Assembly: GCA_963824275.1 (NCBI GenBank)
Contig: CAWGOT010000003.1
Location: 2,170,001-2,234,000 of the forward strand
Length of the DNA: 64,000 nucleotides
Direction: 5' to 3'
Source of the DNA: JANXQG01 sp963824275
Lineage (GTDB): Bacteria; Planctomycetota; Planctomycetia; Pirellulales; Thermoguttaceae
The first letter of the stretch is position 1, and every line of letters begins with the position of its first letter. Below, piece after piece: positions 55,668-64,000 of this stretch. The translations under genes were made by a program, and so were the position numbers. The notes under the pieces are model-generated. The model was not told the origin of the DNA. It was given only the letters and a program-made list of their open reading frames with translations, and made no database searches.

Positions 55668-55894
55668 CCCGGCCCACGGCCGCGTCCAGGATATTTCCGT
55701 GAGTGTTCATGGACGATTGGCATGAGCATCTACGCGCGACGGCTATGCGGTGCTTCGCGGCGTGCTTTCAGAAGTGGACATCGCATGGGCGCGGCGGTCA
55801 TGCGCGTGCGCGTTGACCGCCGGCGCCGCCGGCGCCGTGCTTGCCAATCAGCACGGATCCGCTTACGGCGCGCGTAACCTGCTGCACCTTAGTC

Positions 55895-57181
55895 TCACCC
55901 CTCGAACCGCTGGCAGATCAAGGCGATGTTCTGCCCGCCAAAGCCGAAGCTGTTGGAGAGGGCCACGTCGCAGCGCTTCTCGCGGGCCACATTGGGGATG
56001 TAGTCCAGATCGCACTCGGGATCGGGCGTCTCGTAGTTGATCGTCGGCGGCAGGACATTGTCGCGAATGGCCAGCAGGCAATAGATCAACTCCGTGGCCC
56101 CGGCGGCGGCAATCAGGTGGCCCAGCATGCTCTTCGTGCTGGAGACCGGGATCTTGTAGGCCTGCTCGCCGAAGACCTGCTTGATGGCCAGCGACTCGAC
56201 CTTGTCGTTGACCGAGGTGCTGGTGCCGTGGGCGTTGATGTAGTCGATGTCGTCGGGGCCCAGAGCGGCGTCGGCCAGGGCCATCCGCATGCAACTGATG
56301 GCCCCCCGCCCTTCGGGATGCGTGTCGGTGATGCGGAAGGCGTCGGCCGTGGAACCGTAGCCCACAATCTCGCCATAGATGCGGGCCCCGCGGGCCTTGG
56401 CAAGCTCCAACTCCTCGAGCACGACCATGCCGGCCCCTTCGCCCAGCACGAAGCCGTCGCGATCGCGGTCGAAGGGACGCGAGGCGCGGGCCGGCTCGTC
56501 GTTCCGCGTGCTCAGGGCCGTGAGCAAATTGAAACCGGTGACGCCGAAGGGATGGATCATGGTGTGCGTGCCGCCCGCGAGCATCACGTCGGCCTCGCCG
56601 CGGCGGATGATCTCGACCGCCTCGCCAATCGCCTGGCTGCTGGCCGCGCAGGCCGTGAGGCAGTTGATGTTCGGCCCTTGGGCGTCGAAGAGGCTGGCCA
56701 GGTGTCCGGCCGGCATGTTCGGCTCCTGCTCCAATTCGGCGATGGGGTTGAGCAGCTCCAGGCCCTTGCGAGTGAAACGGGCGATGTCCAGCGTAGTGCC
56801 GCCGTTGAGTCCCGCAATCATCATCTCCGTAAAGCGGTCGAAATCCTGCGGACCTTCCCCGCTGCCGGTATAAACGCCGAAGCGGGTGGGATCGACGCGG
56901 GCGCCTTCCAGTCCGGCATCGCCGACGGCCTTCTTGGCCGCCCCCACGGCAAAGCGCGTATGCCGGCCCTGATACTTCCAGTCGTCCGGGTTCTCGCCCA
57001 CGTCGGAGAGGTCCCAGTTGCGGACCTCGGCGGAGATTTTCGTGGGGAAGTTGGCGGCGTCGAAGAGGGTGGTATAGCCCACGCCCGATTCGCCTGCCAG
57101 CATCCGCTTCCAAATCGTCTCGCGGTCGGCGCCCAGGGGAGTGACCATGCCGACGCCGGTGATGACAACGCGCCGTCTCAT
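55895..57181 (-). CDS. fabF: 3-oxoacyl-ACP synthase II
   Basis: Condensing enzyme. Starts MRRRVVITGVGMVTPLGADR, 428 residues, intact. Catalytic Cys in TACAASSQAIGEA (~177), His in INAHGTSTSVND (~316) and His in STKSMLGHLIAAAGA (~354); the N-S-F-G-F-G-G loop (SNSFGFGGQNIALICQRFEG) is present. It overlaps the upstream dehydratase-like gene by four bases and closes a five-gene acyl-chain cluster on this strand. Confidence 0.95.
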   Translation of the reverse strand: MRRRVVITGVGMVTPLGADRETIWKRMLAGESGVGYTTLFDAANFPTKISAEVRNWDLSDVGENPDDWKYQGRHTRFAVGAAKKAVGDAGLEGARVDPTRFGVYTGSGEGPQDFDRFTEMMIAGLNGGTTLDIARFTRKGLELLNPIAELEQEPNMPAGHLASLFDAQGPNINCLTACAASSQAIGEAVEIIRRGEADVMLAGGTHTMIHPFGVTGFNLLTALSTRNDEPARASRPFDRDRDGFVLGEGAGMVVLEELELAKARGARIYGEIVGYGSTADAFRITDTHPEGRGAISCMRMALADAALGPDDIDYINAHGTSTSVNDKVESLAIKQVFGEQAYKIPVSSTKSMLGHLIAAAGATELIYCLLAIRDNVLPPTINYETPDPECDLDYIPNVAREKRCDVALSNSFGFGGQNIALICQRFEG

Positions 57182-57741
57182 GGTTTCACCCCTTCCAGCG
57201 ATTCGGCCGAATGTCGGTCGCTACACTGGCCGGCCGCCTTGCAGAGGCGGGCGGGCGGGGCGAGCGGACTGCCGTCGGCCGCGTGGCCCACGCGATAGGC
57301 CCCGAAGACGCGCATCATGGAGAGGAACGCCTCTGGTGAGAAGAACGTGCCCAGCCAGGGGGCGTTCAGGTGGTGGAAAAGGATCTCGGCCTGGGCCTGC
57401 AGGCGATCGCCAATGTGGCTGGTAGCGGTGATTGTGGCCCCTTCCGTATTCTCGGACTCGATCGTTGCCAGGTAGGTCAGCGTGTCGCCCGGCCGCGCGT
57501 GGCAGAAGAACTCCACCTTGGAAATCTTTGCCAGGATCACTTTCTCGGTAAACTGGTTATGTTCGCAGACCAGCAGCCCTCCGGTCTGCGCCAGCCCCTC
57601 GATGACCAGCGAATTGGGGAAAACGGGGTATTGCGGAAAGTGGTCGTGCAGGTAGTCCTCGGCCAACGAGACGCACTTGATGGCCTTGGCGTACCGCCCG
57701 CTTTCGAATTCCAGGAATCGATCGATCCAGAACCAGCGCAT
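57178..57741 (-). CDS. FabA/FabZ-like hotdog-fold protein
   Basis: 187 residues. MRWFWIDRFLEFESGRYAKA, then DHFPQYPVFPNSLVIEGLAQTG with the catalytic-type His of (3R)-hydroxyacyl-ACP dehydratases, then ILAKISKVEFFCHARPGDTL. The C-terminus is longer and atypical (KAAGQCSDRHSAESLEGVKP). The hotdog core is evident, but the FabZ Glu is not obvious, so it may act as a partner or variant dehydratase. It overlaps fabF by four bases (ATGA) and lies 4 bases after the acyl carrier protein gene. Confidence 0.78.
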   Translation of the reverse strand: MRWFWIDRFLEFESGRYAKAIKCVSLAEDYLHDHFPQYPVFPNSLVIEGLAQTGGLLVCEHNQFTEKVILAKISKVEFFCHARPGDTLTYLATIESENTEGATITATSHIGDRLQAQAEILFHHLNAPWLGTFFSPEAFLSMMRVFGAYRVGHAADGSPLAPPARLCKAAGQCSDRHSAESLEGVKP

Positions 57742-57745
57742 GAGA

Positions 57746-58147
57746 TCAGCCCGTGATTTGCACTTTGCTTTCCACGAAACGGCACATATCGGCCACCGTC
57801 AGCACGTTGGCAAAGTCCTGCACGACGGGGTTCTTGGCGAAGTCGTCGAGGTCGGCAAAGGGCATCCGCTTCCGCAGCTCCGCCACGCCGAGGTCGGTGA
57901 CCCGGCCGTCCTGCACGTATTTCTGGTCGGTGAGCACGTCTTCCGGGAAGAGCTCGTTGCGGGGGATCTTGATGTCGAAGGCCTTTTCCAGGCGGAAGAC
58001 GATGTCCAGGAAGTCGATCGACTCGGCCCCCAGGTCGCCCACCAGCGTGGCCTCCGGCTTGATGTCCTCGTCATCCACGCCCAAGGCGTCGGTCAGGGCA
58101 ACTTTGATCTTTTCGTATACTTCGTCCTTTGTCGGCATTTCGCTCAT
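57746..58147 (-). CDS. Acyl carrier protein
   Basis: 133 residues, longer than the usual ~80. MSEMPTKDEVYEKIKVALTD or the internal ATG at 58138 may be the start. The phosphopantetheine serine is in LGAESIDFLDIVFRLEKAF at ~43, with the standard helix II surface (DLGAES). An extension KNPVVQDFANVLTVADMCRF contains a second ACP-like C-terminal helix. It sits between fabG and the dehydratase-like gene in the acyl cluster. Confidence 0.9.
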   Translation of the reverse strand: MSEMPTKDEVYEKIKVALTDALGVDDEDIKPEATLVGDLGAESIDFLDIVFRLEKAFDIKIPRNELFPEDVLTDQKYVQDGRVTDLGVAELRKRMPFADLDDFAKNPVVQDFANVLTVADMCRFVESKVQITG

Positions 58148-58193
58148 TCTCCAAGGATAACAGGGAAACTTTTGTCTTTGCTGTTGGCCGGAC

Positions 58194-58278
58194 TGTAGGG
58201 TGGTGTCGAGCGTAGCGAAGACCCACCATTTTCCGCGATTTCTTGGTGGGTCTTCGCTACGCTCGACGCCACCCTACA
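58194..58278. repeat. Hairpin repeat TAGGGTGGTGTCGAGCGTAGCG
   Basis: Arms at 58194-58228 and 58244-58278 pair over about 35 bases with a single mismatch. It is related to the GTGGGACCAGCGAGC hairpin at 4118-4216 by the shared TAGGGTGG end. It lies between the acp and fabG genes. Confidence 0.85.
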
Positions 58279-58297
58279 CCTGCTGGTCCCACCCTAC

Positions 58298-59050
58298 TCA
58301 ATAGCCCCCCAGGCTCAGGCCGCCGTCGACCCGCAGCACCTGGCCGGTGAGGTAGGAAGCGTCGTCGCTGGCCAGGAAGGCCACCACCGCCGCGATCTCC
58401 TCGGGCTTTCCGATCCGCTTCAGCGGAATCATGGTCTTGATCTGGTCGCCGGCGATGCCGCGGACGACCTGGCTCATATCGGTTTCGATCATGCCTGGGG
58501 CGACGGCATTGACGCGGACCTTGCGGGCCGCGAGTTCTTTGGCCAAGGCCCGCGTGAGGCCGTTGATGCCGCCCTTGCTGGCAGCGTAGTTGACCTGCCC
58601 TCGGGAGGCGAATTCCGCCGCCGTGCTGGAGAGGTTCACGATGCTGCCGCTGCGGGCCATCAGCATCGGCTGGCTCACCGCGCGGCAGTAGTGGAAGGTG
58701 CCGGCGAGGTTCGTTTCGATCACGTTGCGCCATTGGTCGTCGGTCATGCTGCCCGCCAGGCCGTCCTTGGTGATGCCGGCCGAGTTGACGAGGATGTCGA
58801 TCTGCTGCCACTCGCCGATCAGGCTGTCAACGATTTCCTGGGCCCGCTTGGCGTCGCGGACGTTGGCCTGCAGGGCACGGACCTGTCGGCCCTGGGCCGA
58901 CAATTCGGCGGCCAAGGCGTCGGCGGCCTCCTTGGCGGAGTGGTACAAAAAGGCGACTTTCGCCCCCTCGGCCGACAGCCGGGCCACGCAGGCCCGCCCA
59001 ATGCCGCGGCTGCCGCCGGTGACGATCGCTGTCTTGCCTTCAAATCGCAT
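58298..59050 (-). CDS. fabG: 3-oxoacyl-ACP reductase
   Basis: NADPH-dependent SDR. ATG 59050 gives MRFEGKTAIVTGGSRGIGRA (TGGSRGIG cofactor loop). NSAGITKDGL, the catalytic Ser-Tyr-Lys in NLSSTAAEFASRGQVNYAASKG, and APGMIETDMSQV are present. 250 residues, the family length; intact, ending VDGGLSLGGY. GAAGAGAG ahead of this ATG supports it over the earlier one at 59068. Confidence 0.95.
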   Translation of the reverse strand: MRFEGKTAIVTGGSRGIGRACVARLSAEGAKVAFLYHSAKEAADALAAELSAQGRQVRALQANVRDAKRAQEIVDSLIGEWQQIDILVNSAGITKDGLAGSMTDDQWRNVIETNLAGTFHYCRAVSQPMLMARSGSIVNLSSTAAEFASRGQVNYAASKGGINGLTRALAKELAARKVRVNAVAPGMIETDMSQVVRGIAGDQIKTMIPLKRIGKPEEIAAVVAFLASDDASYLTGQVLRVDGGLSLGGY

Positions 59051-59064
59051 AATCTCTCTTCGCT

Positions 59065-59562
59065 TCAAACGGCCAAGGGCACGACGGGAGGGCCCGGCTG
59101 ATACAGCACCGTCAGCAGGCCTCGCATTTCCTCGAGAATGGCCTCGTCGGCAGTCGCCTCCAAGGGATTGCGATCCGCCAGGTTATAGCGTTCCAGCACC
59201 AGGCGGCCGCTGACGGTCGTGCGACCGTCCACCGAGCCTTGGGCCTTGACCTTCGTCTCCGTTGCAGTCTGTGAAATAATCTCCGCGGTCACGGTAAGCA
59301 ACTGGCCCGGTTCGACGAACTGGCCATACTTCACGTTTCCTGCCTGCTTCAACAAGACCACGGAATGCGCGAAATCCTCGCTCAGCCGGATCAGCCAGGC
59401 GGATGCCTGCGTCATGGCCTCCAACATCAATACCCCCGGCATGACGGGGAAATTGGGAAAATGGTCGGCCAGGTATTCTTCGGCCATCGTCAACGATTTG
59501 ACCGCAGTGATTCGGGCACCGGGCTGAAAGTCGATGATTCGGTCGATCAACAGAAAACGCAT
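59065..59562 (-). CDS. fabZ: (3R)-hydroxyacyl-ACP dehydratase
   Basis: MRFLLIDRIIDFQPGARITAV at 59562, 165 residues. HFPNFPVMPGVLMLEAMTQA carries the catalytic His and the downstream Glu of the FabZ hotdog. Length and MPGVLMLEAMTQASAWL are typical. First gene of the cluster fabZ-fabG-acp-fabZ-like-fabF. The set suffices for one round of elongation and reduction but lacks an enoyl reductase, so the product is a modified or unsaturated acyl chain, or other fab genes elsewhere supply that step. Confidence 0.92.
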   Translation of the reverse strand: MRFLLIDRIIDFQPGARITAVKSLTMAEEYLADHFPNFPVMPGVLMLEAMTQASAWLIRLSEDFAHSVVLLKQAGNVKYGQFVEPGQLLTVTAEIISQTATETKVKAQGSVDGRTTVSGRLVLERYNLADRNPLEATADEAILEEMRGLLTVLYQPGPPVVPLAV

Positions 59563-59879
59563 TGAAATCGGAAGGACCGCCTCGGCCGGAAACTGGTTGC
59601 ATAAGCCGGCACCCCTCCAATGCCGGTGCATGTCAAGCCGGTCGTGGAGGCAAAATGTCGGAAAGACGAATTGTATCCGTAGTTAGTATGTGTCCAAGGA
59701 CAACTTGTGGTGCGGGGGTTCCCCGGCCCGTAAACCAGCAAGTATAGCGGCCCAGGCCCGGTTCTACAACCTTGAAAAGGTCCAGAAGGCTATTTTACAA
59801 AATTCCCGCGGCAAGTACACTACGGAAAGACCAAATGGAGAATTTGCCACTTATGGTGGATTAGATAAGGGAGACTGTG
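59563..59879. other. Divergent intergenic region between fabZ and aroH
   Basis: 317 bases. No gene is evident and no leader peptide of the kind found before DAHP synthase. The segment after 59790 is AT-rich (CTATTTTACAAAATTCCCGC) and probably holds the aroH promoter. Confidence 0.5.
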
Positions 59880-60326
59880 ATGCCTTGTCGTGGAGTTCGA
59901 GGGGCGACGACCGCCGATACCAACACCCGCGAGGATATTTTGCGGGCCACGCGGGAGCTTCTGGCCATGATGATCCGCCAGAACGGGATTCGAGCAGAAG
60001 ACGTGGCCAGCGCCATTTTTTCTACGACTCCTGACTTGGATGCCGAGTTTCCCGCCCTGGCTGCCCGGCAGTTGGGCTGGTATGACGTGGCGCTATTGTG
60101 CAACCACGAATTGGATGTGCCCGGTTCGTTGCGCCGCTGTATTCGCGTACTCCTGCATTGGAATACGGAGGCTACTTCCGGGGAGATCGTGCACGTCTAC
60201 ATTAAGGATGCCGCCCACCTGCGGCCGGACCGCACGCAGTTGCCGCCGGTCGATTGGGACGAACTTGAGGGCTGGATCGAGCAGCGCTTGGCCGATGCGA
60301 AAGCGACGAAGCGACCGGGCGGCTAG
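59880..60326 (+). CDS. aroH: Chorismate mutase, AroH type
   Basis: Converts chorismate to prephenate. ATG 59880 after GGGAGACTGT; 148 residues. Recognisable as the AroH class (beta-alpha, trimeric, not AroQ): MPCRGVRGATTADTNTREDI, ATRELLAMMIRQNGI, IFSTTPDLDAEFPALAARQL, ALLCNHELDVPGSLRRCIRV and HWNTEATSGEIVHVYIKDA, with the conserved Arg residues of the substrate site. The C-terminal tail is Lys/Arg-rich. No adjacent aromatic genes. Confidence 0.92.
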   Translation: MPCRGVRGATTADTNTREDILRATRELLAMMIRQNGIRAEDVASAIFSTTPDLDAEFPALAARQLGWYDVALLCNHELDVPGSLRRCIRVLLHWNTEATSGEIVHVYIKDAAHLRPDRTQLPPVDWDELEGWIEQRLADAKATKRPGG

Positions 60327-60355
60327 GGTGGGCCGAGCATGGGCGAGTCCCACCA
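60324..60355. repeat. Degenerate TAGGGTGGG...CCCACCA repeat
   Basis: TAGGGTGGGCCGAGCATGGG followed by CGAGTCCCACCA, a shortened relative of the hairpin at 4118-4216. Its first bases overlap the aroH stop codon. Confidence 0.5.
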
Positions 60356-60392
60356 AAGTCAACGGTGGGACGCGCGAATCACACGCGAACAC

Positions 60393-60761
60393 TTAGTTGG
60401 AATACGGCGGGAACTTGCCGAAGTCCCAAGCACTGCGTGGGAGCGTGCTATAGGTCCCGGAAGAAGTGCCTGCGGCGGGCACGTACGAACCGCTTTGTGG
60501 GGCGGGCGCAACCGTGCCGGCGGCATTCTCACTGACCACGGGTTTGGCCACCTTATAGACCGTTGGCCCGGGCGTTGCAACCACCGCTTGGGCTGCCGGA
60601 ACGCTCGTCGCCGGCTGCGTTGCAACCGCGGCCGGGGCATAGGCCGGATAGTCATAGCGGGCCCGCCACCGTGCGAACAGGCCGGCCTGGCTGGCGGAGA
60701 CCGCCGTGAGTACGATCGCGAAGGCGAGCAGGGTGCGAAAACAGGTCGAATAGCGAGCCAT
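60393..60761 (-). CDS. Small secreted hypothetical protein
   Basis: 122 residues. MARYSTCFRTLLAFAIVLTA is a signal peptide ending near SQAG; an AGGAGA site lies upstream. The mature part is Pro/Ala/Val-rich with a few Tyr (YDYPAYAPAAVATQPATSVP) and is likely disordered. It ends FGKFPPYSN. No family recognised; such proteins are frequent in planctomycetes. Confidence 0.65.
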   Translation of the reverse strand: MARYSTCFRTLLAFAIVLTAVSASQAGLFARWRARYDYPAYAPAAVATQPATSVPAAQAVVATPGPTVYKVAKPVVSENAAGTVAPAPQSGSYVPAAGTSSGTYSTLPRSAWDFGKFPPYSN

Positions 60762-60932
60762 GGGAATAATCTCCTGAAAGCGACTTTTTGACTACAAACG
60801 TTGTCAATAATAGATTATTCGCCATTTTGCTCCGCCGGTCAAGAATGTCACGCAGGATTCCGATTTTGCTGACCTGGCCGCGCTGTTGGGTGCGGGAATA
60901 TCGCAACCGCCGATTACCGGCGTCAAACGGGG

Positions 60933-61887
60933 TCAAAACAGCGGCTCCCGCAGCCGTTCCAGCGTCACAATGCCTACCGTCTCGCCGCGGGCGTTGACCA
61001 CTCGGGCAAGGCTGTCGCCGCTGCTCTCCAAACGCATCAGCGCGGCCAGATGAGAACTGTCGTCGCGCAGTTCGGGCAAGGGGCGAATCGGGGCCAGGTC
61101 GTCGCCTTCGTGCAGGCGCAAATCGACGACCCGCACATAGCCGACCAGCCGGCCCGGTGGCGTCGGCCACGGGGATCACGGCCGTATGGCTGCCGTTGGG
61201 CCAGGCCGAGCACGGCCTGCTTGCCCATGTCGGCCCGGACCTGCACCATCTGGCCCGGCGGCGTGAGGAACTGCCGCACCGGCTTGCGGGCGACGGCGAG
61301 AATCCCGTGGGCCAGACTCTGCTGGGCGGGATGCAGGATGCCCGCCTCGTGCCCTTCGGCCAGGATCTGCCGCAACTCCCGCTGGGCCAATACCAGGCGG
61401 ATCGGCTCGTGCGAAGTGCGCGTCGCGCGGGCCAGCAATCGGCCCAGCAGCCAGAGCAGGCCGGACAAGGGAAAGAGGAGCACGACGAAGAACAAGAACA
61501 GCCCTCCACCGCGCCGCAGCAGGCGGTTGGGGGCTTGAAGGTAGAGGTTTTTCGGCAACAACTCGCCGTAGACCAGCACGATCGGCGCCAAGACGATCGA
61601 GGCAATGATCTCGGCCGCTTCCGGACTGGGGGAACGACCTGGCCCATGGCAATCACGGCGGCCAGCGAGATCAGGTAATTGGCCACGCTGTTGCCGACCA
61701 GGGCCGTGGCCACGAACAACGCCGGATGATTCGTCAGAAACAGCAGGCCGCGGGCGATCCGGTCGCCGGCCATGGCATCCAACACCAGGCGCAGCCGCGT
61801 GGCCCGATAGAAGCCCGTCTCCGAACCGCTGAAGAACGCGCTCAAGAACAACCCGCAGATCCCCAGCCCCAGGGCGATCCAGATCAT
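60933..61887 (-). CDS. CNNM/CorC-type (DUF21 and CBS) membrane protein, two frameshifts
   Basis: ATG 61887 gives MIWIALGLGICGLFLSAFFS. The DUF21 helices (GSETGFYRATRLRLVLDAMA, FVATALVGNSVANYLISLAA) continue after a break near 61620 with APIVLVYGELLPKNLYLQAP and FLFFVVLLFPLSGLLWLLGR. A second break near 61165 leads to the CBS-type region VRVVDLRLHEGDDLAPIRPL and ending GIVTLERLREPLF. Members export magnesium or help ion balance. Overlaps the upstream copy's last four bases. Confidence 0.8.
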
Positions 61888-63137
61888 GGCGACTCCTCCT
61901 TGGCCGCGGGCATGGTCAGCTCGATGAGCAACTGGCCGCGCAGCGGCACGTCGAGGATCTTGAAATGGAACGGCCCCCATTGGCACTCATCGCCCCGCTC
62001 CGGCAGCCGTTCGAGCACCTCCTGGATGACGCCGGCCAGCGTGACGCTATGCGTCGCCGGCTTATCGATCTGGAAATAGCGGGCCAGGCGCCGCACGCTG
62101 GTCATGCCCGTAACGTGCCAGACCCCCGGCGCGACAGGGCGGATCGGGTCGCGGCGCAGGAGCCGTTCGCTGCGGCTGGGCGCGCCGCTGAAGAGCGTGT
62201 CGAGGATGTCGTCGAAGGTGAGGATGCCGATCGTTTCGCCGAACTCGTTGACCACGGCGGCCACCTCCCGCTTGCGGCGGCGGATCAGTTCCAGCACGTC
62301 GGCCGCGCGGGTCGACCAGGGCACGTAGATCACCGGCTCGGCCAGCAGATCCAAGGGACCGTCGGGAATCCGCCAGACGTCGTCCAGGGCGATGGCCGCC
62401 GCCACCTCTTCGCTGTCCGGTTCGGTCACCAGCACGTAGCCGCCCGCCGGCGGCCGGGCCTTCAGGTCGGCCAAGGTCACCGGCGGATGGTAGGAAAGAA
62501 ACTGCGTTCGCGGCCGCATCAGTTCTTCGGCGCGGATGTCGGACAAGCAGCACGATGCTCTCCAGCACCCGCTGTTCCTGCTCCACCAGCGCGGTATCGG
62601 CGCCGGAGAGTCTCACGGCCCGTTCCAGGTCGCGAATATGCAGATAGGGCTCCGGCTCGAAGTTCGGCCACAGCAGGCGGCGGGCCAGGAGCGTGGCCAC
62701 GCGAAAGACCGGCAAGAGCGGATTGACGACGCGGATCGTCGCGCGCCAGGGGAATCGCCAGCCACACCGCCAGCCGCTGCGATTGCAAGACGCCCAGGCT
62801 TTTCGGCAGCATTTCGCCGCAAGAGGATGATCGTCACCAGCGAGCCCACGGCGAAGACGCCCGGCCGCCGTCGCCTGGCCCTCGCTGCTCCAACTCCAGG
62901 CTGATGATCGAGCCGATCGTGAAGAACGAGAGGTTCATCAGCAGATTCCAGAAGAGCACGGCCGTCAGCAGGCGGTCGGGGTCGTCCAGCAGCCGGGCGA
63001 TGATCTGCTGCGGCTGCCGTGCCCTTCGACAACTCCCTCCGCTGCGCCCTGCGGAGCGAGAACAGGGCCGCCTCGCTGGCCGAAAAAAAGGCCGAGCAGA
63101 GCAGCAGGACGGTCATGGTGATGAGGCCGAGGAGCAT
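61884..63137 (-). CDS. CNNM/CorC-type membrane protein, several frameshifts
   Basis: ATG 63137 gives MLLGLITMTVLLLCSAFFSA and the SEAALFSLRRAQRREL motif of DUF21 proteins. The membrane part (63070-62560) is broken by at least three shifts. The cytoplasmic half is a clean frame, with the CBS pair RAEELMRPRTQFLSYHPPVT and REVAAVVNEFGETIGILTFD, then the CorC_HlyC domain TLAGVIQEVLERLPERGDEC. It is followed directly by the second copy with an ATGA overlap, so the two are a tandem pair. Confidence 0.82.
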
Positions 63138-63146
63138 GGTGTGAAA

Positions 63147-63308
63147 AAAGGAAATCCGAAATCCGAAAATCGAAATCCGAAACAAATTCAAAATTCCAAG
63201 GGGGAATGTTCAAAACAGTCACGCGTTGCGAGTTTTGGTCCTTGTGATTCGTTTTGAATTTTGAATTTTGGATTTGTTTCGGATTTCGGATTTCGAATTT
63301 CGGATTTT
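63147..63308. repeat. AATCCGAAATTCGAAACAAAT inverted repeat, copy 5
   Basis: GAAATCCGAAATCCGAAAATC units from 63151 and GGATTTGTTTCGGATTTCGG units to 63307 make a long hairpin upstream of the CNNM gene. Same family as the copies at 19072, 35503, 36655 and 42208. Confidence 0.85.
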
Positions 63309-64000
63309 CATTCCGTCGTTCTCCCCGTCGTTTCATCGAATTCATAAATCGCGGGGATCAGGATCGCGGCCGTGGTCAAGCCGTAGGCGGCGGCGGTGAA
63401 CGACCAAGACGATCAGCATGTCGCCCTGGTCGCCGCGGAGGAAAGTTGGTGATCGAATAGAAGGTGGCGAAGGGACAGGCGAAGGAGGCCAGGCCGATGG
63501 CCTGCGAGGGGATCTTCGCGCCGAGCGTCATGTACAGCCCCATGCCGCCGCCGAGCATGAAGGCCAGGAAGGGCGGCAGTTGGGCGTTGAACGATCCGCT
63601 GAAGGCGACCATGATCCGCATGCACGTGGCCACGCCCGACAAAGAGGAAGAAGACCGTGCCCAGGCTCGTGGCGATCGCGCTCCGCGAGTTCTCGTAGAT
63701 CAACCCGGCGTGCAGACCGACCGACGGCCACGAAGACGTACAACACGCCCATGCCGATCCAGAGATAGATGAGGTTCTCCAGGCCGATCACGCCTTGCCA
63801 GCCGAGATAGCCGCACAGCAGCATCGGCAGCAAGCACGATCTCCTTGGTGTTATAAAAAATTCCGCCCAGCTTGCCGAAGATGAACTCCTTGGGCGTGAG
63901 GTCGGAAACCAGCAGCAGATCGAGGGCCTTCGTATCGCGTTCCGCCGTCAGGGCCGTCACGGCCTGGGCGTTCACCAGCACGAGGCTCAAAAGCAGCATG
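63308..64000 (-). CDS. ABC-2 type transporter permease, C-terminal part only, several frameshifts
   Basis: The start lies beyond the window edge. VTALTAERDTKALDLLLVSD and TPKEFIFGKLGGIFYNTKEI are typical of ABC-2 permease subunits involved in export. Further helices follow in different frames: LLPMLLCGYLGWQGVIGLEN, LIYENSRSAIATSLGTVFFL, FLAFMLGGGMGLYMTLGA and ending AILIPAIYEFDETTGRTTE. At least four breaks occur within 700 bases, the worst density in the window. The partner ATPase would be expected outside. Confidence 0.7.

Overview
The window looks like a piece of a planctomycete chromosome, probably Pirellulales-like, and most likely from an assembly with uncorrected indels. Support for the lineage: a BBP7-type beta-barrel porin, a surface protein opening with the LETRSLLSA-type motif typical of planctomycete exported proteins, a PSCyt1-type cytochrome, a membrane-anchored leucine-rich-repeat protein with the RFQFSIRSLLVL segment, a cytochrome b fused to a di-haem cytochrome c, and many small genes I know mainly from this phylum. 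GC is high in genes and low in several intergenic repeat families. About thirty reading-frame breaks fall in otherwise well-conserved housekeeping genes (atpD, sucD, hisB, cysE, aroF, prc). I read most of them as sequencing or assembly errors and describe each gene as one unit.

Layout. 1-4013: two small secreted hypotheticals, a DUF4058 gene and a broken prc/tsp protease. 4118-8694: long hairpin repeats, the BBP7 porin and a DUF11/SdrD-type surface protein. 8790-10052: a 25-residue leader peptide with seven aromatic residues in a row, an attenuator/terminator, and DAHP synthase. 10407-12008: small genes, a Uma2 nuclease and an orphan antitoxin. 12054-19813: recG, then hisD, hisC and hisB interleaved with accessory genes, including a DUF433-DUF5615 toxin-antitoxin pair. 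20044-23934: a WD40 protein, an esterase, serine acetyltransferase and a small hypothetical. 23976-32931 (minus strand): the complete F-type ATP synthase operon atpZ-atpI-like-atpB-E-F-H-A-G-D-C, with an aspartic-protease gene between atpA and atpG and a four-helix-bundle gene between atpG and atpD. 33248-36692: a DUF4912 gene, ribF and an NrnA-like phosphoesterase. 36740-39214: a Rieske protein and the cytochrome b/c fusion. 39260-43554 (minus strand): a DAC-domain protein, a membrane protein, sucD and sucC. 43783-48138: a leucine-rich-repeat gene destroyed by an ISAs1-family element that was itself hit by a second copy of the same element. 48339-55667: an HNH nuclease, a PLD-type nuclease, a prepilin peptidase, a LOG-family protein, a lipase, an alcohol dehydrogenase, a coiled-coil triplicate protein and a cytochrome. 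55895-59562 (minus strand): a fatty-acid or related acyl-chain cluster fabZ-fabG-acp-fabZ-like-fabF. 59880-64000: aroH chorismate mutase, a secreted hypothetical, two CNNM/CorC-type proteins and the end of an ABC-2 permease.

Function. Core metabolism dominates: aromatic amino acid entry (DAHP synthase, chorismate mutase), histidine synthesis, cysteine synthesis, the succinyl-CoA ligase step of the TCA cycle, electron transfer (Rieske/cytochrome b/c) and ATP synthesis. The accessory layer consists of toxin-antitoxin-like genes, nucleases, nested insertion sequences and at least six families of palindromic intergenic repeats. The observations I find most worth following are the three-amino-acid aromatic attenuator at 8790-8929, the four-helix-bundle gene bracketed by inverted octamer arrays inside the ATP synthase operon (26052-26530), the nested ISAs1 pair with exact 10-bp target duplications, and the cytochrome b that appears to lack one haem-ligand histidine.
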